Assembly: GCA_964401915.1 (NCBI GenBank) | Contig: CAYOAI010000025.1 | Span: 1-9,193 of the forward strand | Origin: CAZGZD01 sp964401915 | Lineage (GTDB): Bacteria > Patescibacteriota > Microgenomatia > UBA1406 > GWC2-37-13 | Direction of reading: 5' to 3' | DNA: 9,193 nt | Part shown: in pieces, positions 1 through 6,122 of the stretch | Layout: the number at the start of each line of letters is the position of its first letter | Position numbering within the stretch: the stretch's first letter is position 1 | The notes under the pieces: model-generated | Database searches by the model: none | The model's input: the letters and a program-made list of their open reading frames with translations, nothing else | What the model was told of the DNA's origin: nothing | Program-made: the position numbers and the translations under genes

Positions 1-752
1 TACAGAAAAAACTTAAGGGGATTAAGCTTATTGAAACAGAGAAACTTGTTGAGAATCTGCGTGAGATAAAAAGCACAGAGGAAATTCAAAAACTCAAAAA
101 AGCAGCGACTGTTGCGGATCAGTGTCTTGAGGAAATCGTTAGGACCATTAATGTGGGGCAGACAGAAGGTGAGATTGCATATCGCATTGAAGATTGGTTC
201 AGGCAAAAGGGTTACGAGCCGTCATTTGCCCCAATCGTGGCATTTGGTGCCAATGCCGCGTCTCCTCACCACAACAGCAAAAAGACAACTGTAAAATTAA
301 CGAAAAACACACTTATCCTTATCGACTACGGAGTACGAGTAGAGGATTACTGCTCAGACACGACTCGGATATTTTACTTCGGCAAGCCACCGACCGAGAT
401 TCAAAAGACGTACGAATCATTAAGAAAAGCACAAACCGCAACAATAGATTCAATAAAAAATTTTAAGAATACGAAGGATATCGATGTGTATTGCCGAGCA
501 AAGATGAAAGAATACGATCTTCCAGATTTTTCCCATTCCACAGGACATGGAGTCGGACTTGAGGTACATGAGGGGCCCTATGTATCTCCAAATTCCAAAG
601 ATAGGATAAACGCGGGGCAGGTGTTTACCATTGAGCCGGGAGTATATATTCCAGGCATTTATGGGATGCGGATTGAGGATATGGTATATGTGAATAAGAG
701 TAGAGATATTGAAGTATTGACTCAATTTCCCAAAAATCTCATATGTCTTTGA
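1..752 (+). CDS. M24-family metallopeptidase, Xaa-Pro aminopeptidase/dipeptidase type (5' partial)
   Basis: Cytosolic metalloprotease of the pita-bread fold that removes N-terminal residues preceding proline. The reading frame is open from base 3 to the TGA at 750-752, giving 249 visible codons. The usual family length is about 350, so roughly 100 N-terminal residues (the non-catalytic domain) lie upstream of the window. The visible part opens with the typical domain-joining segment (LREIKSTEEIQKLKKAA). All expected metal ligands are present, counting from the codon at base 3: Asp108 (LIDYG), Asp119 (SDTTR), His182 (STGHGVGL), Glu211 (TIEPGVY) and Glu225 (MRIEDM). The supporting His89 (SPHH) and His189 (EVHEGP) are also there, so the enzyme should be active. 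A GTG at 153 could be mistaken for the start but lies inside the conserved domain. The C-terminus ends naturally, 21 bases before gpmI. PepP, PepQ and YpdF-type specificity cannot be separated from this fragment. Confidence 0.93.
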   Translation, partial: QKKLKGIKLIETEKLVENLREIKSTEEIQKLKKAATVADQCLEEIVRTINVGQTEGEIAYRIEDWFRQKGYEPSFAPIVAFGANAASPHHNSKKTTVKLTKNTLILIDYGVRVEDYCSDTTRIFYFGKPPTEIQKTYESLRKAQTATIDSIKNFKNTKDIDVYCRAKMKEYDLPDFSHSTGHGVGLEVHEGPYVSPNSKDRINAGQVFTIEPGVYIPGIYGMRIEDMVYVNKSRDIEVLTQFPKNLICL

Positions 753-758
753 TTCTGA

Positions 759-764
759 TACAAT
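759..764 (+). promoter_or_regulatory. Candidate -10 box for gpmI
   Basis: TACAAT matches TATAAT at five of six positions and ends 9 bases before the gpmI ATG. A start point 6-7 bases downstream would leave a leader of only a few bases. I see no convincing -35 hexamer at 16-18 bases (a TTGACT at 717-722 is too far away), and no Shine-Dalgarno. It lies just after the M24 stop codon, so gpmI could also be reached by read-through. Confidence 0.45.
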
Positions 765-773
765 ATATCGCAC

Positions 774-2312
774 ATGGCTACAGTTCCAAAACACAAAGTC
801 GTCCTTGTCGTGATTGATGGGTGGGGATATGCACCTGCAGGTCCTGGAAATTTTGTAGAGGCGGCTAATACTCCAGTCATAGATCGACTTCTGTCGATAT
901 ATCCGCACACTCTAAACAAAGCATCAGGTAATGCGGTGGGACTTCCGGAAGGTGCTCAGGGCAACTCAGAAGTCGGGCATCTTCATATTGGGGCGGGGCG
1001 TATCGTATGGCAGGCATACGAGCGTATCAATCGCGCAATTAAAAGCGGAGAATTTTTTACAAACAAGAAGCTCAAGACTGCACTGGAAAATGTCAAAAAG
1101 CAGGGGTCAAGCTTACATCTTATCGGTCTCTGCTCGGACGCTGGGGTACATGCCCATATAGATCATCTTATAGCCACTCTTGATCTGGCCAATCGTCACG
1201 GAATCAAAAATATATTCATACACTTTATTGCTGACGGGCGGGATGTTGCGGAAAAGTCTGCCCTCGAATATATTAAAAAGATTAAAGATGTGGGGGTTGG
1301 AAAAATTGCGACAGTTTGTGGGCGATACTTCGCTATGGATCGTGACAACAATTGGGATAGAACACAGGCGGCGTATGATCTACTCATAGATGGAGTTGGA
1401 GAACATGCGAGTAGCCCTGAGGAAGCAGTCGAAAAAGCATATGCACGAGGTGACAAAACAGACTACTATATAAGCCCCACGAGTATTGTTGACGCAGATG
1501 GTCAGCCAATTGGGAGGATCAAAGATGGCGACACTGTTTTATTTTTCAACTTTCGGACAGATAGACCGCGTCAACTATCCCACGCCATCCTCGACAAAGT
1601 ATTCGATTCCTTTACTCGCCCTAATAGACCAGATATCACATTTTTGACTATGGTGCCGTATGACAAGGCATTAGAAAGCGTGGCTATCTTTGAGCAAGAA
1701 AAAGTGCCCCATCACCTTACCGAGACACTCGCTACGCACAATTTAAAAAAACTCAAAATTGCCGAGACCGAAAAGTACGCCCACGTTACATTTTTCTTCA
1801 ATTCACAGATAGAGACTCCTTTTAAGGGAGAAGACAGAATTTTAGTCCCGAGTGCCAAAGTAGTATCTTATGATGCAGCTCCTAAGATGTCAGCTGAGGA
1901 TATTACAGAAAAAGCAGAAGAACAGATTGCGCGCGGAGTGTATGATTTTATTCTTATCAACTTCGCAAACCTTGATCTTGTAGGCCACTCGGGTGTAAAA
2001 GAAGCTATTATTGAGGCTTGTGAGACTGTGGATACAGCAATTGGGCGGCTTGTCTCCGTCGCGCTTAAAAATGACTACATTGTGATTCTTACAGCAGATC
2101 ACGGAAATGCTGAGGATAGCCTATATCCTGATGGTCGTCCCAAACCATCACACTCTCACAATCCTGTGTATTTTATCCTCGTGTCCGGCCACGAAGATCA
2201 TCGCAATATAGAGCTTCGTGCAGGGCAGCAGTCTGACGTGGCACCGACAATACTTCACCTTATGGGTATTCAAGTACCATCACAGATGACTGGAAAAACT
2301 CTGATCACATGA
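774..2312 (+). CDS. gpmI: 2,3-bisphosphoglycerate-independent phosphoglycerate mutase
   Basis: Interconverts 3- and 2-phosphoglycerate in glycolysis/gluconeogenesis through a phosphoserine intermediate, using two Mn(II) ions; cytosolic and monomeric in known members. At 512 aa it has the normal full length. It belongs to the alkaline-phosphatase superfamily with the inserted phosphotransferase domain. Visible active-site residues are Asp15 (VIDGWG), nucleophile Ser65 (GNSEVGHLHIGAGR), His126 (SDAGVHAHIDH), Asp154/Arg156/Asp157 (ADGRD), Arg184 and Arg190 (GRYFAMDRDNNWDR), Arg261/Arg264 (NFRTDRPRQ), Lys334 (EKYAHVTFFF), Asp401/His405 (NLDLVGHSG), Asp442/His443 (TADHGNAE) and His460 (SHSHNPV). 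The set is complete, so function is very likely. ATG at 774 is chosen because the conserved N-terminus begins right after it. No Shine-Dalgarno precedes it. The neighbours (peptidase, comM) are not a metabolic operon. Confidence 0.98.
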   Translation: MATVPKHKVVLVVIDGWGYAPAGPGNFVEAANTPVIDRLLSIYPHTLNKASGNAVGLPEGAQGNSEVGHLHIGAGRIVWQAYERINRAIKSGEFFTNKKLKTALENVKKQGSSLHLIGLCSDAGVHAHIDHLIATLDLANRHGIKNIFIHFIADGRDVAEKSALEYIKKIKDVGVGKIATVCGRYFAMDRDNNWDRTQAAYDLLIDGVGEHASSPEEAVEKAYARGDKTDYYISPTSIVDADGQPIGRIKDGDTVLFFNFRTDRPRQLSHAILDKVFDSFTRPNRPDITFLTMVPYDKALESVAIFEQEKVPHHLTETLATHNLKKLKIAETEKYAHVTFFFNSQIETPFKGEDRILVPSAKVVSYDAAPKMSAEDITEKAEEQIARGVYDFILINFANLDLVGHSGVKEAIIEACETVDTAIGRLVSVALKNDYIVILTADHGNAEDSLYPDGRPKPSHSHNPVYFILVSGHEDHRNIELRAGQQSDVAPTILHLMGIQVPSQMTGKTLIT

Positions 2313-2348
2313 AAAATGTAGAAATTACAAAATTTATTCTTAGATTTT

Positions 2349-2354
2349 TAAATT
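2349..2354 (+). promoter_or_regulatory. Weak candidate -10 box for comM
   Basis: TAAATT (four of six consensus positions, including the key T1, A2 and T6) ends exactly 6 bases before the comM ATG, in an AT-rich 48-base spacer after gpmI. A TAGATT at 2341-2346 is an alternative. No good -35 is visible (TTACAA at 2325-2330, 18 bases upstream, matches only partly). Such hexamers are common by chance in AT-rich spacers. The call rests mainly on the same spacing recurring at other starts in the window. Confidence 0.3.
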
Positions 2355-2360
2355 TTTATC

Positions 2361-3881
2361 ATGCTCGCTAAAGTTGCATCTGGCACGACAATTGGACTTG
2401 ATGGAACACCGATTGAAGTAGAGGTAGACGTGGCATCTCGTGGATTCCCCACATTTACAATCGTTGGCTTGCCCTCAAAGGCCATTGACGAGGCTAAAGA
2501 TCGGGTACGTACTGCGATTGTCAACGCAGGGTTTCAGATGCCCGATTCTCGAATCACGGTCAATCTTGCCCCAGCTGACATTCCTAAAGAAGGATCTGCT
2601 TTTGATTTGCCAATTGCCGTCGGAATTTTGGCGGCATCGGGCATGGTAGACTCGGCATCACTTGCAAAGTATCTTTTCGTGGGTGAACTTTCTTTAAAAG
2701 GTGAGATCCGCCCAGTTCCTGGAGTCATATCACTGGCTCTTATGGCAACAAAGACAGTATGGAAAAATTTATTGATTCCCACAGACAATGCTGATGAAGC
2801 TGTTGCTGTTGACACAGTCAATGTGTATCCAGCCCACACTTTGACAGATGTAGTACTACATCTAAATGGAGAGAAGCTAATTGATATATACAAACAGTCT
2901 AGATCTTCTGACACAGATCCAGAGGCAGAATATGAAATTGATTTTGGAGATGTTGCAGGGCAAGAGCAAGCTAAGCGCGCACTTGAGATTGCTGCGGCTG
3001 GATTCCACAATCTCCACATGAAGGGGCCGCCTGGAGCTGGTAAGACAATGCTATCGCGCGCATTTCCATCCATCCTACCAGCATTGACGAGAGATGAAAT
3101 ACTTGAGGTGACGAGGATTTATTCGGTCAGCGGGCTTAATAAAAATCACAAGCTTATCAGGATTCGACCATTTCGTGCGCCTCATCATACAATTTCTCGC
3201 ATTGGTCTTATTGGTGGGGGTACCCATCCGCGTCCTGGTGAGATCTCACTTTCTCATCGGGGAGTGCTTTTTCTGGATGAGTTTGCCGAATTTCCTCGAT
3301 CTGTCCTTGAAGCCCTCAGACAGCCACTTGAGGATGGAGTGGTAACCATTGCGCGTGCTGCGGGGAGTATCTCCTATCCTGCTCGATTTTTACTTCTTGC
3401 CGCATCCAATCCATGCCCATGTGGATATCTGGGTCATCCCAAGAAAAGCTGCCGTTGCGCCCCGGGTGCGATTATGAAGTATCAAAAACGCCTTTCAGGA
3501 CCAGTGTTAGACAGGATTGATCTACATGTTACTGTGCCACCGGTTGATCACGACACATTGACAAAATCCAAAAAATTGCCAACAAGTAGTTCGATTCGCG
3601 CTCGAATCGAAGCGGCTCGAAAAATTCAAAAGATGCGACTCCAAGATACGCGTATTACAACAAATGGCGAGATGACCACGGCTCATATTCGCAAGTATTG
3701 CCGTATGAGTGCTGACTCAGTATCCTTGCTTAAACAGGCGATATCTCGGCTTTCTTTATCAGCGCGAAGCTATTTTAAAATCATAAAGATCGCAACGACA
3801 ATTGCCGATCTTGAAGGCGAACCCCGTATTCAGTCCAAACATATTGCGGAGGCACTGCAGTATCGGGTGCAGGAGGACTAA
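2361..3881 (+). CDS. comM: ComM/YifB-family AAA+ ATPase (Mg-chelatase-like branch-migration helicase)
   Basis: 506 aa, normal for ComM. The family forms hexameric helicases; ComM is known to promote branch migration during natural transformation, extending integration of incoming single-stranded DNA. Domains in order: an N-terminal Lon-S16-like fold (about 5-170, with KEGSAFDLPIAVGIL), the AAA+ Mg-chelatase-type core (about 190-395) and the Mg_chelatase_C helical domain (about 400-503). Key residues: Walker A GPPGAGKT at 222-229, Walker B VLFLDE at 302-307, the RAPHHT element near 272-277, sensor-1 Asn350, the small CPC...CRC cysteine cluster (C352, C354, C364, C366), arginine in LDRID (R385), and sensor-2 Arg469 (LSLSARSYFK). 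It is often mis-annotated as magnesium chelatase; nothing here suggests chlorophyll synthesis. Pilin-like genes follow immediately downstream, compatible with DNA uptake but not proof of it. Confidence 0.97.
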   Translation: MLAKVASGTTIGLDGTPIEVEVDVASRGFPTFTIVGLPSKAIDEAKDRVRTAIVNAGFQMPDSRITVNLAPADIPKEGSAFDLPIAVGILAASGMVDSASLAKYLFVGELSLKGEIRPVPGVISLALMATKTVWKNLLIPTDNADEAVAVDTVNVYPAHTLTDVVLHLNGEKLIDIYKQSRSSDTDPEAEYEIDFGDVAGQEQAKRALEIAAAGFHNLHMKGPPGAGKTMLSRAFPSILPALTRDEILEVTRIYSVSGLNKNHKLIRIRPFRAPHHTISRIGLIGGGTHPRPGEISLSHRGVLFLDEFAEFPRSVLEALRQPLEDGVVTIARAAGSISYPARFLLLAASNPCPCGYLGHPKKSCRCAPGAIMKYQKRLSGPVLDRIDLHVTVPPVDHDTLTKSKKLPTSSSIRARIEAARKIQKMRLQDTRITTNGEMTTAHIRKYCRMSADSVSLLKQAISRLSLSARSYFKIIKIATTIADLEGEPRIQSKHIAEALQYRVQED

Positions 3882-3888
3882 CTTGCCC

Positions 3889-3917
3889 TTGACAAGCCTA
3901 TATAGTTTCGTTAAGAT
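3889..3917 (+). promoter_or_regulatory. Sigma-70-type promoter for the first pilin-like gene
   Basis: A perfect -35 TTGACA (3889-3894) is followed after a 17-base spacer by TAAGAT (3912-3917), which keeps the conserved T1, A2 and T6 of the -10 box. The predicted start point is near 3924, giving a leader of about 7 bases to the ATG at 3931, too short for a Shine-Dalgarno. The promoter sits immediately after the comM stop codon, so the pilin gene is its own transcription unit. Confidence 0.75.
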
Positions 3918-3930
3918 TTGATTCATAGCT

Positions 3931-4377
3931 ATGAAAAGACTACAGATCGCACAAGAAAAAATCTTCTCAAAAATAGGAGCCTTACTTATAAGCACAGCAT
4001 CCTTTTTATTTGGAGCATCTTCAGCGTTTGCTGCAGTAAATCGTGCAAATCTTCAGGTTAAGGAAAGTGCTCTTGGATTTAAGATCCCGACATTCGCAGA
4101 TATCATTACTTTTTTGATTAGATTTGCTTTTGTTGGCGCTGGAGTGATGGCGCTTTTGTATCTTCTCTTGGGTGCATTTTCATGGATTACATCAGGTGGA
4201 GAAAAAGAGAAGGTTGAGAAAGCACGAGATAAGCTACAGGCCGCAATTGTTGGAGTCATACTTGTTGTTGTGGTTGTCGCGTTGGTCGCAACCCTTGAGC
4301 AAGTAGTCTTTGGCCAAGCACTCTGCTTAGGTCTTACATGCCCGGCTACTATTCCCACACTTCTTAAAGCTCGGTAA
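3931..4377 (+). CDS. Small secreted two-helix membrane protein, T4SS-pilin-like (VirB2/TrbC-type)
   Basis: 148 aa. A long signal peptide (about 1-34: charged start, hydrophobic core, cleavage plausible at SAFA|AV) is followed by two membrane segments (about 58-82 and 104-126). The loop between them carries WITSGGEKEKVEKARDKL, a hallmark of small pilin-like proteins found in many Patescibacteria and resembling VirB2/TrbC conjugative pilins in size and topology. A short tail holds two cysteines (C132, C137). In known systems such proteins are inserted in the cytoplasmic membrane and polymerise or help build a pilus. Whether this one does is inference, since no VirB4/VirB6/VirD4-type genes lie in the window. 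ATG 3931 is supported by the promoter just upstream and by the well-formed signal peptide. A second family member lies 113 bases downstream. Confidence 0.75.
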   Translation: MKRLQIAQEKIFSKIGALLISTASFLFGASSAFAAVNRANLQVKESALGFKIPTFADIITFLIRFAFVGAGVMALLYLLLGAFSWITSGGEKEKVEKARDKLQAAIVGVILVVVVVALVATLEQVVFGQALCLGLTCPATIPTLLKAR

Positions 4378-4378
4378 T

Positions 4379-4414
4379 ATATGCCGATTGCACTTTAAAG
4401 TACATTGAGCATAT
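4379..4414 (+). repeat. Imperfect 36-base dyad symmetry between the two pilin-like genes
   Basis: Outer arms ATATGC/GCATAT and centre ACTTTAAAGT are symmetric about 4396.5; 14 of 18 base pairs match. It starts 1 base after the first pilin-like stop codon and has no T-run after it, so it is not a classical intrinsic terminator. It could be a 3' mRNA stem-loop or a protein-binding site. The sequence is AT-rich and chance is possible. Confidence 0.4.
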
Positions 4415-4425
4415 ACTCGATCGTC

Positions 4426-4450
4426 TTACAATATTTAGAAGTAATTGTAA
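4426..4450 (+). repeat. Inverted repeat just upstream of the second pilin-like promoter
   Basis: Perfect 7-base arms TTACAAT (4426-4432) and ATTGTAA (4444-4450) are separated by 11 bases and end 4 bases before the -35 hexamer of the next gene. The position suits an operator. As RNA it would be a weak hairpin followed by A-rich sequence, so a terminator is less likely. Confidence 0.35.
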
Positions 4451-4454
4451 AAAG

Positions 4455-4484
4455 TTGTTAATTAATAGATAATCGGTATACAAT
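4455..4484 (+). promoter_or_regulatory. Promoter for the second pilin-like gene
   Basis: TTGTTA (4455-4460; four of six to TTGACA), an 18-base spacer and TACAAT (4479-4484; five of six to TATAAT). The -10 box ends 6 bases before the ATG at 4491, so transcription should start at or within a base or two of the start codon: a leaderless message. Confidence 0.65.
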
Positions 4485-4490
4485 AAGTGT

Positions 4491-4832
4491 ATGTGGTCAC
4501 TTATTCCGCCAGTATATGCACAAACCAAAGACTGGGGTAATTGTGTTGTAGATGGAGCCCCCACTCTCAAATGCCTTGAAGTGGTAATTGGCAATATTAT
4601 ATTTGCAGCATCAGGGTTTGTTGTTATCGTACTTTTCATAATGTTTGTTATGGGTTCGTATTTGTATCTTACGTCTTTGGGTAATCCAGAGAAACTAAAA
4701 AAAGCCCGGGGCACGCTGACATTTGCGATTGCCGGATTTATTCTATTTATCGCCTCATTTTTGATACTTCGAATTATCGACTTTTTGTTTTTGGGGGGCA
4801 CAGGGACTCTTCTAAGGCTTAATCTTCAATAA
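4491..4832 (+). CDS. Small two-helix membrane protein, second T4SS-pilin-like paralogue
   Basis: 113 aa. It shares the architecture of the preceding gene: two membrane segments (about 32-60 and 74-100) bracketing a short basic loop, TSLGNPEKLKKARGTL, matching the GGEKEKVEKARDKL loop of its neighbour. Overall identity is low, so this looks like an old duplication or independent family members. The N-terminus is unusual: MWSLIPPVYAQ ends like a signal-peptide cleavage site (VYA|Q), but only 10 residues precede it. An in-frame TAA at 4470-4472, with no start codon between it and 4491, means it cannot be extended. Cys18 and Cys28 may form a disulfide on the outer side. Likely cytoplasmic membrane, pilus- or secretion-related by family resemblance only. 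Convergent with the 53-aa gene at 4847-5008. Confidence 0.72.
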   Translation: MWSLIPPVYAQTKDWGNCVVDGAPTLKCLEVVIGNIIFAASGFVVIVLFIMFVMGSYLYLTSLGNPEKLKKARGTLTFAIAGFILFIASFLILRIIDFLFLGGTGTLLRLNLQ

Positions 4833-4855
4833 AATTGAGTCGCAATTTATTGCGA
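4826..4855. terminator. Possible bidirectional terminator between convergent genes
   Basis: Two adjacent hairpins fill the 14-base gap between convergent stop codons and its edges: TCAAT/ATTGA (4826-4838, loop AAA) and TCGCAA/TTGCGA (4840-4855, loop TTTA, perfect 6-base stem). On the minus strand the stronger stem is followed by CTCAATTTTATT, a moderately T-rich tract; on the plus strand no T-run follows. Position supports termination; the sequence is only a weak match to a rho-independent terminator. Confidence 0.4.
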
Positions 4856-5008
4856 GGTAGTTGCTTGTGGGGTGACAAAGATGACTTTTACACCCTGCTC
4901 TTGTGGGATTGGGGAGATTATTTTGTTGCGTTCTTTCATAAACGAATAGATAACAAATAAACCAAGCGCAAGGCCAATGGAGATAAGAATCATACCTACT
5001 GTTTTCAT
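4847..5008 (-). CDS. 53-residue single-helix membrane protein, function unknown
   Basis: An unrecognised small protein starting with ATG at 5008-5006, which overlaps the glycosyltransferase TGA at 5007-5005 (ATGA), a typical sign of translational coupling. It begins MKTVGMILISIGLALGLFVI, a single membrane helix spanning about residues 3-23. A basic stretch KERNK (25-29) and a short polar tail containing VKVIFVTPQ follow, ending at TAA 4849-4847. With Lys2 before the helix and a basic patch after it, the topology is probably N-out/C-in, though a secreted-anchor orientation is possible. No domain is recognised. Support comes from the tight overlap, the full-length open frame and the well-formed helix. 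The link to the glycosyltransferase is by position only; it might stabilise or partner that enzyme. Confidence 0.6.
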   Translation of the reverse strand: MKTVGMILISIGLALGLFVIYSFMKERNKIISPIPQEQGVKVIFVTPQATTSQ

Positions 5009-6089
5009 ATATTTATCCTGCTTCGGATGATATAGCGAGGCCGCTTTTGGATTTCAGAGTATATCTTCCCAATATACTCACCGATGATGCCAATTGTGAT
5101 GAGTTGGACTCCTCCCATAAACATGATTCCGACAAATAAAGCTGCCCAGCCAGTGACCCAGTACTGGGCAAAAAATATCCGTCCAAGTATTGCATACAAA
5201 ACTCCGATAAAGCCAACAAATGCTGATGTAAATCCAAGATATATTGAGATACGTAGGGGTTTTGTTGAGAAAGACGTAATGCCTTCAAGCGCAAAATTCA
5301 TCATTTTTGAGAATGTATAGTGAGTATGTCCTGCGTTTCGNNNNNNNNNNNNNNNNNNNNNNNNNNNNNNNNNNNNNNNNNNNNNNNNNNNNNNNNNNNN
5401 NNNNNNNNNNNNNNNNNNNNNNNNNNNNNNNNNNNNNNNNCAAGCGCAAAATTCATCATTTTTGAGAATGTATAGTGAGTATGTCCTGCGTTTCGCCGCA
5501 TACGACTGAAATAGACAAATTCGGCTGGAAATCCACCCCATGCGACGAGACCACGAAGAAATCTGGGTTTTTCACTCAGGTTGTTTAGGAAATCAACCAC
5601 ATCACGGTCTAGTAGACGAAAATCTCCTACTTCTTGTGGAATTGGTTCGTCAGAGAGGAGGTTAATGCACCTGTAGAATAGATATGCGGTAAGTTTTTTA
5701 AATGGACTGTCTACATCGCGATTTTTACGCTTAGCGTAGACAATCTTTGCACCAGATTCCCATTTAGCAATCAATTCGGGAATGATCTCAGGTGGGTCCT
5801 GAAGGTCTGCGTCCATACTTATTACACAGTCACCACGTGCATTTTCATATCCTGCAGCAAGCGCCATTTGATGGCCAAAATTGCGATAAAAGCTGATGAG
5901 CTTTATAGTTTTATTTGCTTTAGTATGAATGGAAATAGATGCAACTGTATTATCGGTGGATCCGTCGTCTATAAAAAGAATCTCATATTCGTAATGTGCA
6001 AGTGTCTGTGTAAGGGTCTGAATTAGAGGGTCAATGTTGTGCTCTTCATTGAAAACCGGGATGATTATAGACACGCACTTTTTCATCAT
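5005..6089 (-). CDS. Membrane-anchored GT2 glycosyltransferase (DPM1/GtrB/ArnC-like), split only by an assembly gap
   Basis: Transfers a sugar from a nucleotide donor to polyprenyl phosphate in the family's characterised members, at the cytoplasmic membrane face. Residues 1-216 are read from 6089 to 5442. After removing the 55-base duplicate and 100 Ns the frame continues through the left flank to TGA at 5007-5005, giving 309 aa, the usual length. Visible features: SIIIPVFNEEHNI at the N-terminus, Asp41-Asp42 (IDDGSTD), the metal-binding DAD at 93-95 in MDADLQDPPE, GDFRLLDR (155-162), the RRNAGHTHYTFSK segment (198-210), then TSFSTKPLRI and two membrane helices (about 228-256 and 262-285), ending in EIQKRPRYI. 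As deposited the two halves are in different frames because 155 is not a multiple of three. ATG 6089 is preferred over ATG 6086 because a TATAAT ends 6 bases before it. The sugar and acceptor cannot be told. Confidence 0.92.
5286..5495. repeat. Exact 55-base direct repeat flanking the N gap (assembly overlap)
   Basis: Bases 5286-5340 and 5441-5495 are identical over 55 bases, each copy touching the run of Ns. Both copies encode the same stretch of the glycosyltransferase (AGHTHYTFSK and its flanks). Contig ends that share exactly one k-mer are typical of de Bruijn graph assemblers, for which k=55 is a common setting. This is read as one genomic copy printed twice. Confidence 0.93.
5341..5440. 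other. Assembly gap (100 Ns)
   Basis: A run of exactly 100 Ns, a customary placeholder length for a gap of unknown size. Because the flanks overlap, the real gap length is probably minus 55 bases, meaning that no sequence is missing. Confidence 0.97.
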
Positions 6090-6095
6090 GAAGAT

Positions 6096-6101
6096 ATTAT
6101 A
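6096..6101 (-). promoter_or_regulatory. -10 box for the glycosyltransferase gene
   Basis: A perfect TATAAT on the minus strand (6101 to 6096) ends 6 bases before the ATG at 6089, within the 33-base spacer after tRNA-Met. No clear -35 is seen at 16-18 bases; that region falls in the tRNA 3' end. The predicted message is leaderless. Read-through from the tRNA promoter is an additional possibility. Confidence 0.55.
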
Positions 6102-6122
6102 TAAGTATATAAGTGCTTTGTG

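Noticed and set aside
153..752. GTG at 153 as the start of a 199-aa peptidase
   Set aside because: The same frame is open to base 3 and already encodes the conserved peptidase segment LREIKSTEEIQKLKKAA, so the gene continues upstream of the window.
450..908. 152-aa minus-strand reading frame opposite the peptidase and gpmI
   Set aside because: It overlaps two conserved genes on the other strand, and the predicted product has no recognisable features.
2361..3881. Magnesium chelatase subunit for (bacterio)chlorophyll synthesis
   Set aside because: The N-terminal Lon-like domain, CPC...CRC cluster and 506-aa length identify ComM/YifB, and no tetrapyrrole genes are nearby.
4364..4801. 145-aa minus-strand reading frame opposite the second pilin-like gene
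   Set aside because: It is antisense to a well-supported gene and a promoter region, with no recognisable domain or start context.
750..5007. Recoding of TGA (genetic code 25 of Gracilibacteria/Absconditabacteria)
   Set aside because: TGA ends the M24 peptidase, gpmI and glycosyltransferase at their natural family lengths, and no TGA is needed inside any conserved gene.
5286..5495. A biological direct repeat, such as a target-site duplication or recombination site around an insertion
   Set aside because: 55 bases is far longer than target-site duplications, both copies touch the N run exactly, they lie within a conserved coding segment, and a 100-N placeholder plus k-mer-length overlap explains everything.
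5005..5541. Two separate partial or frameshifted glycosyltransferase genes around the Ns
   Set aside because: The halves share an exact 55-base overlap and join in frame into one full-length protein when the duplicate and Ns are removed.
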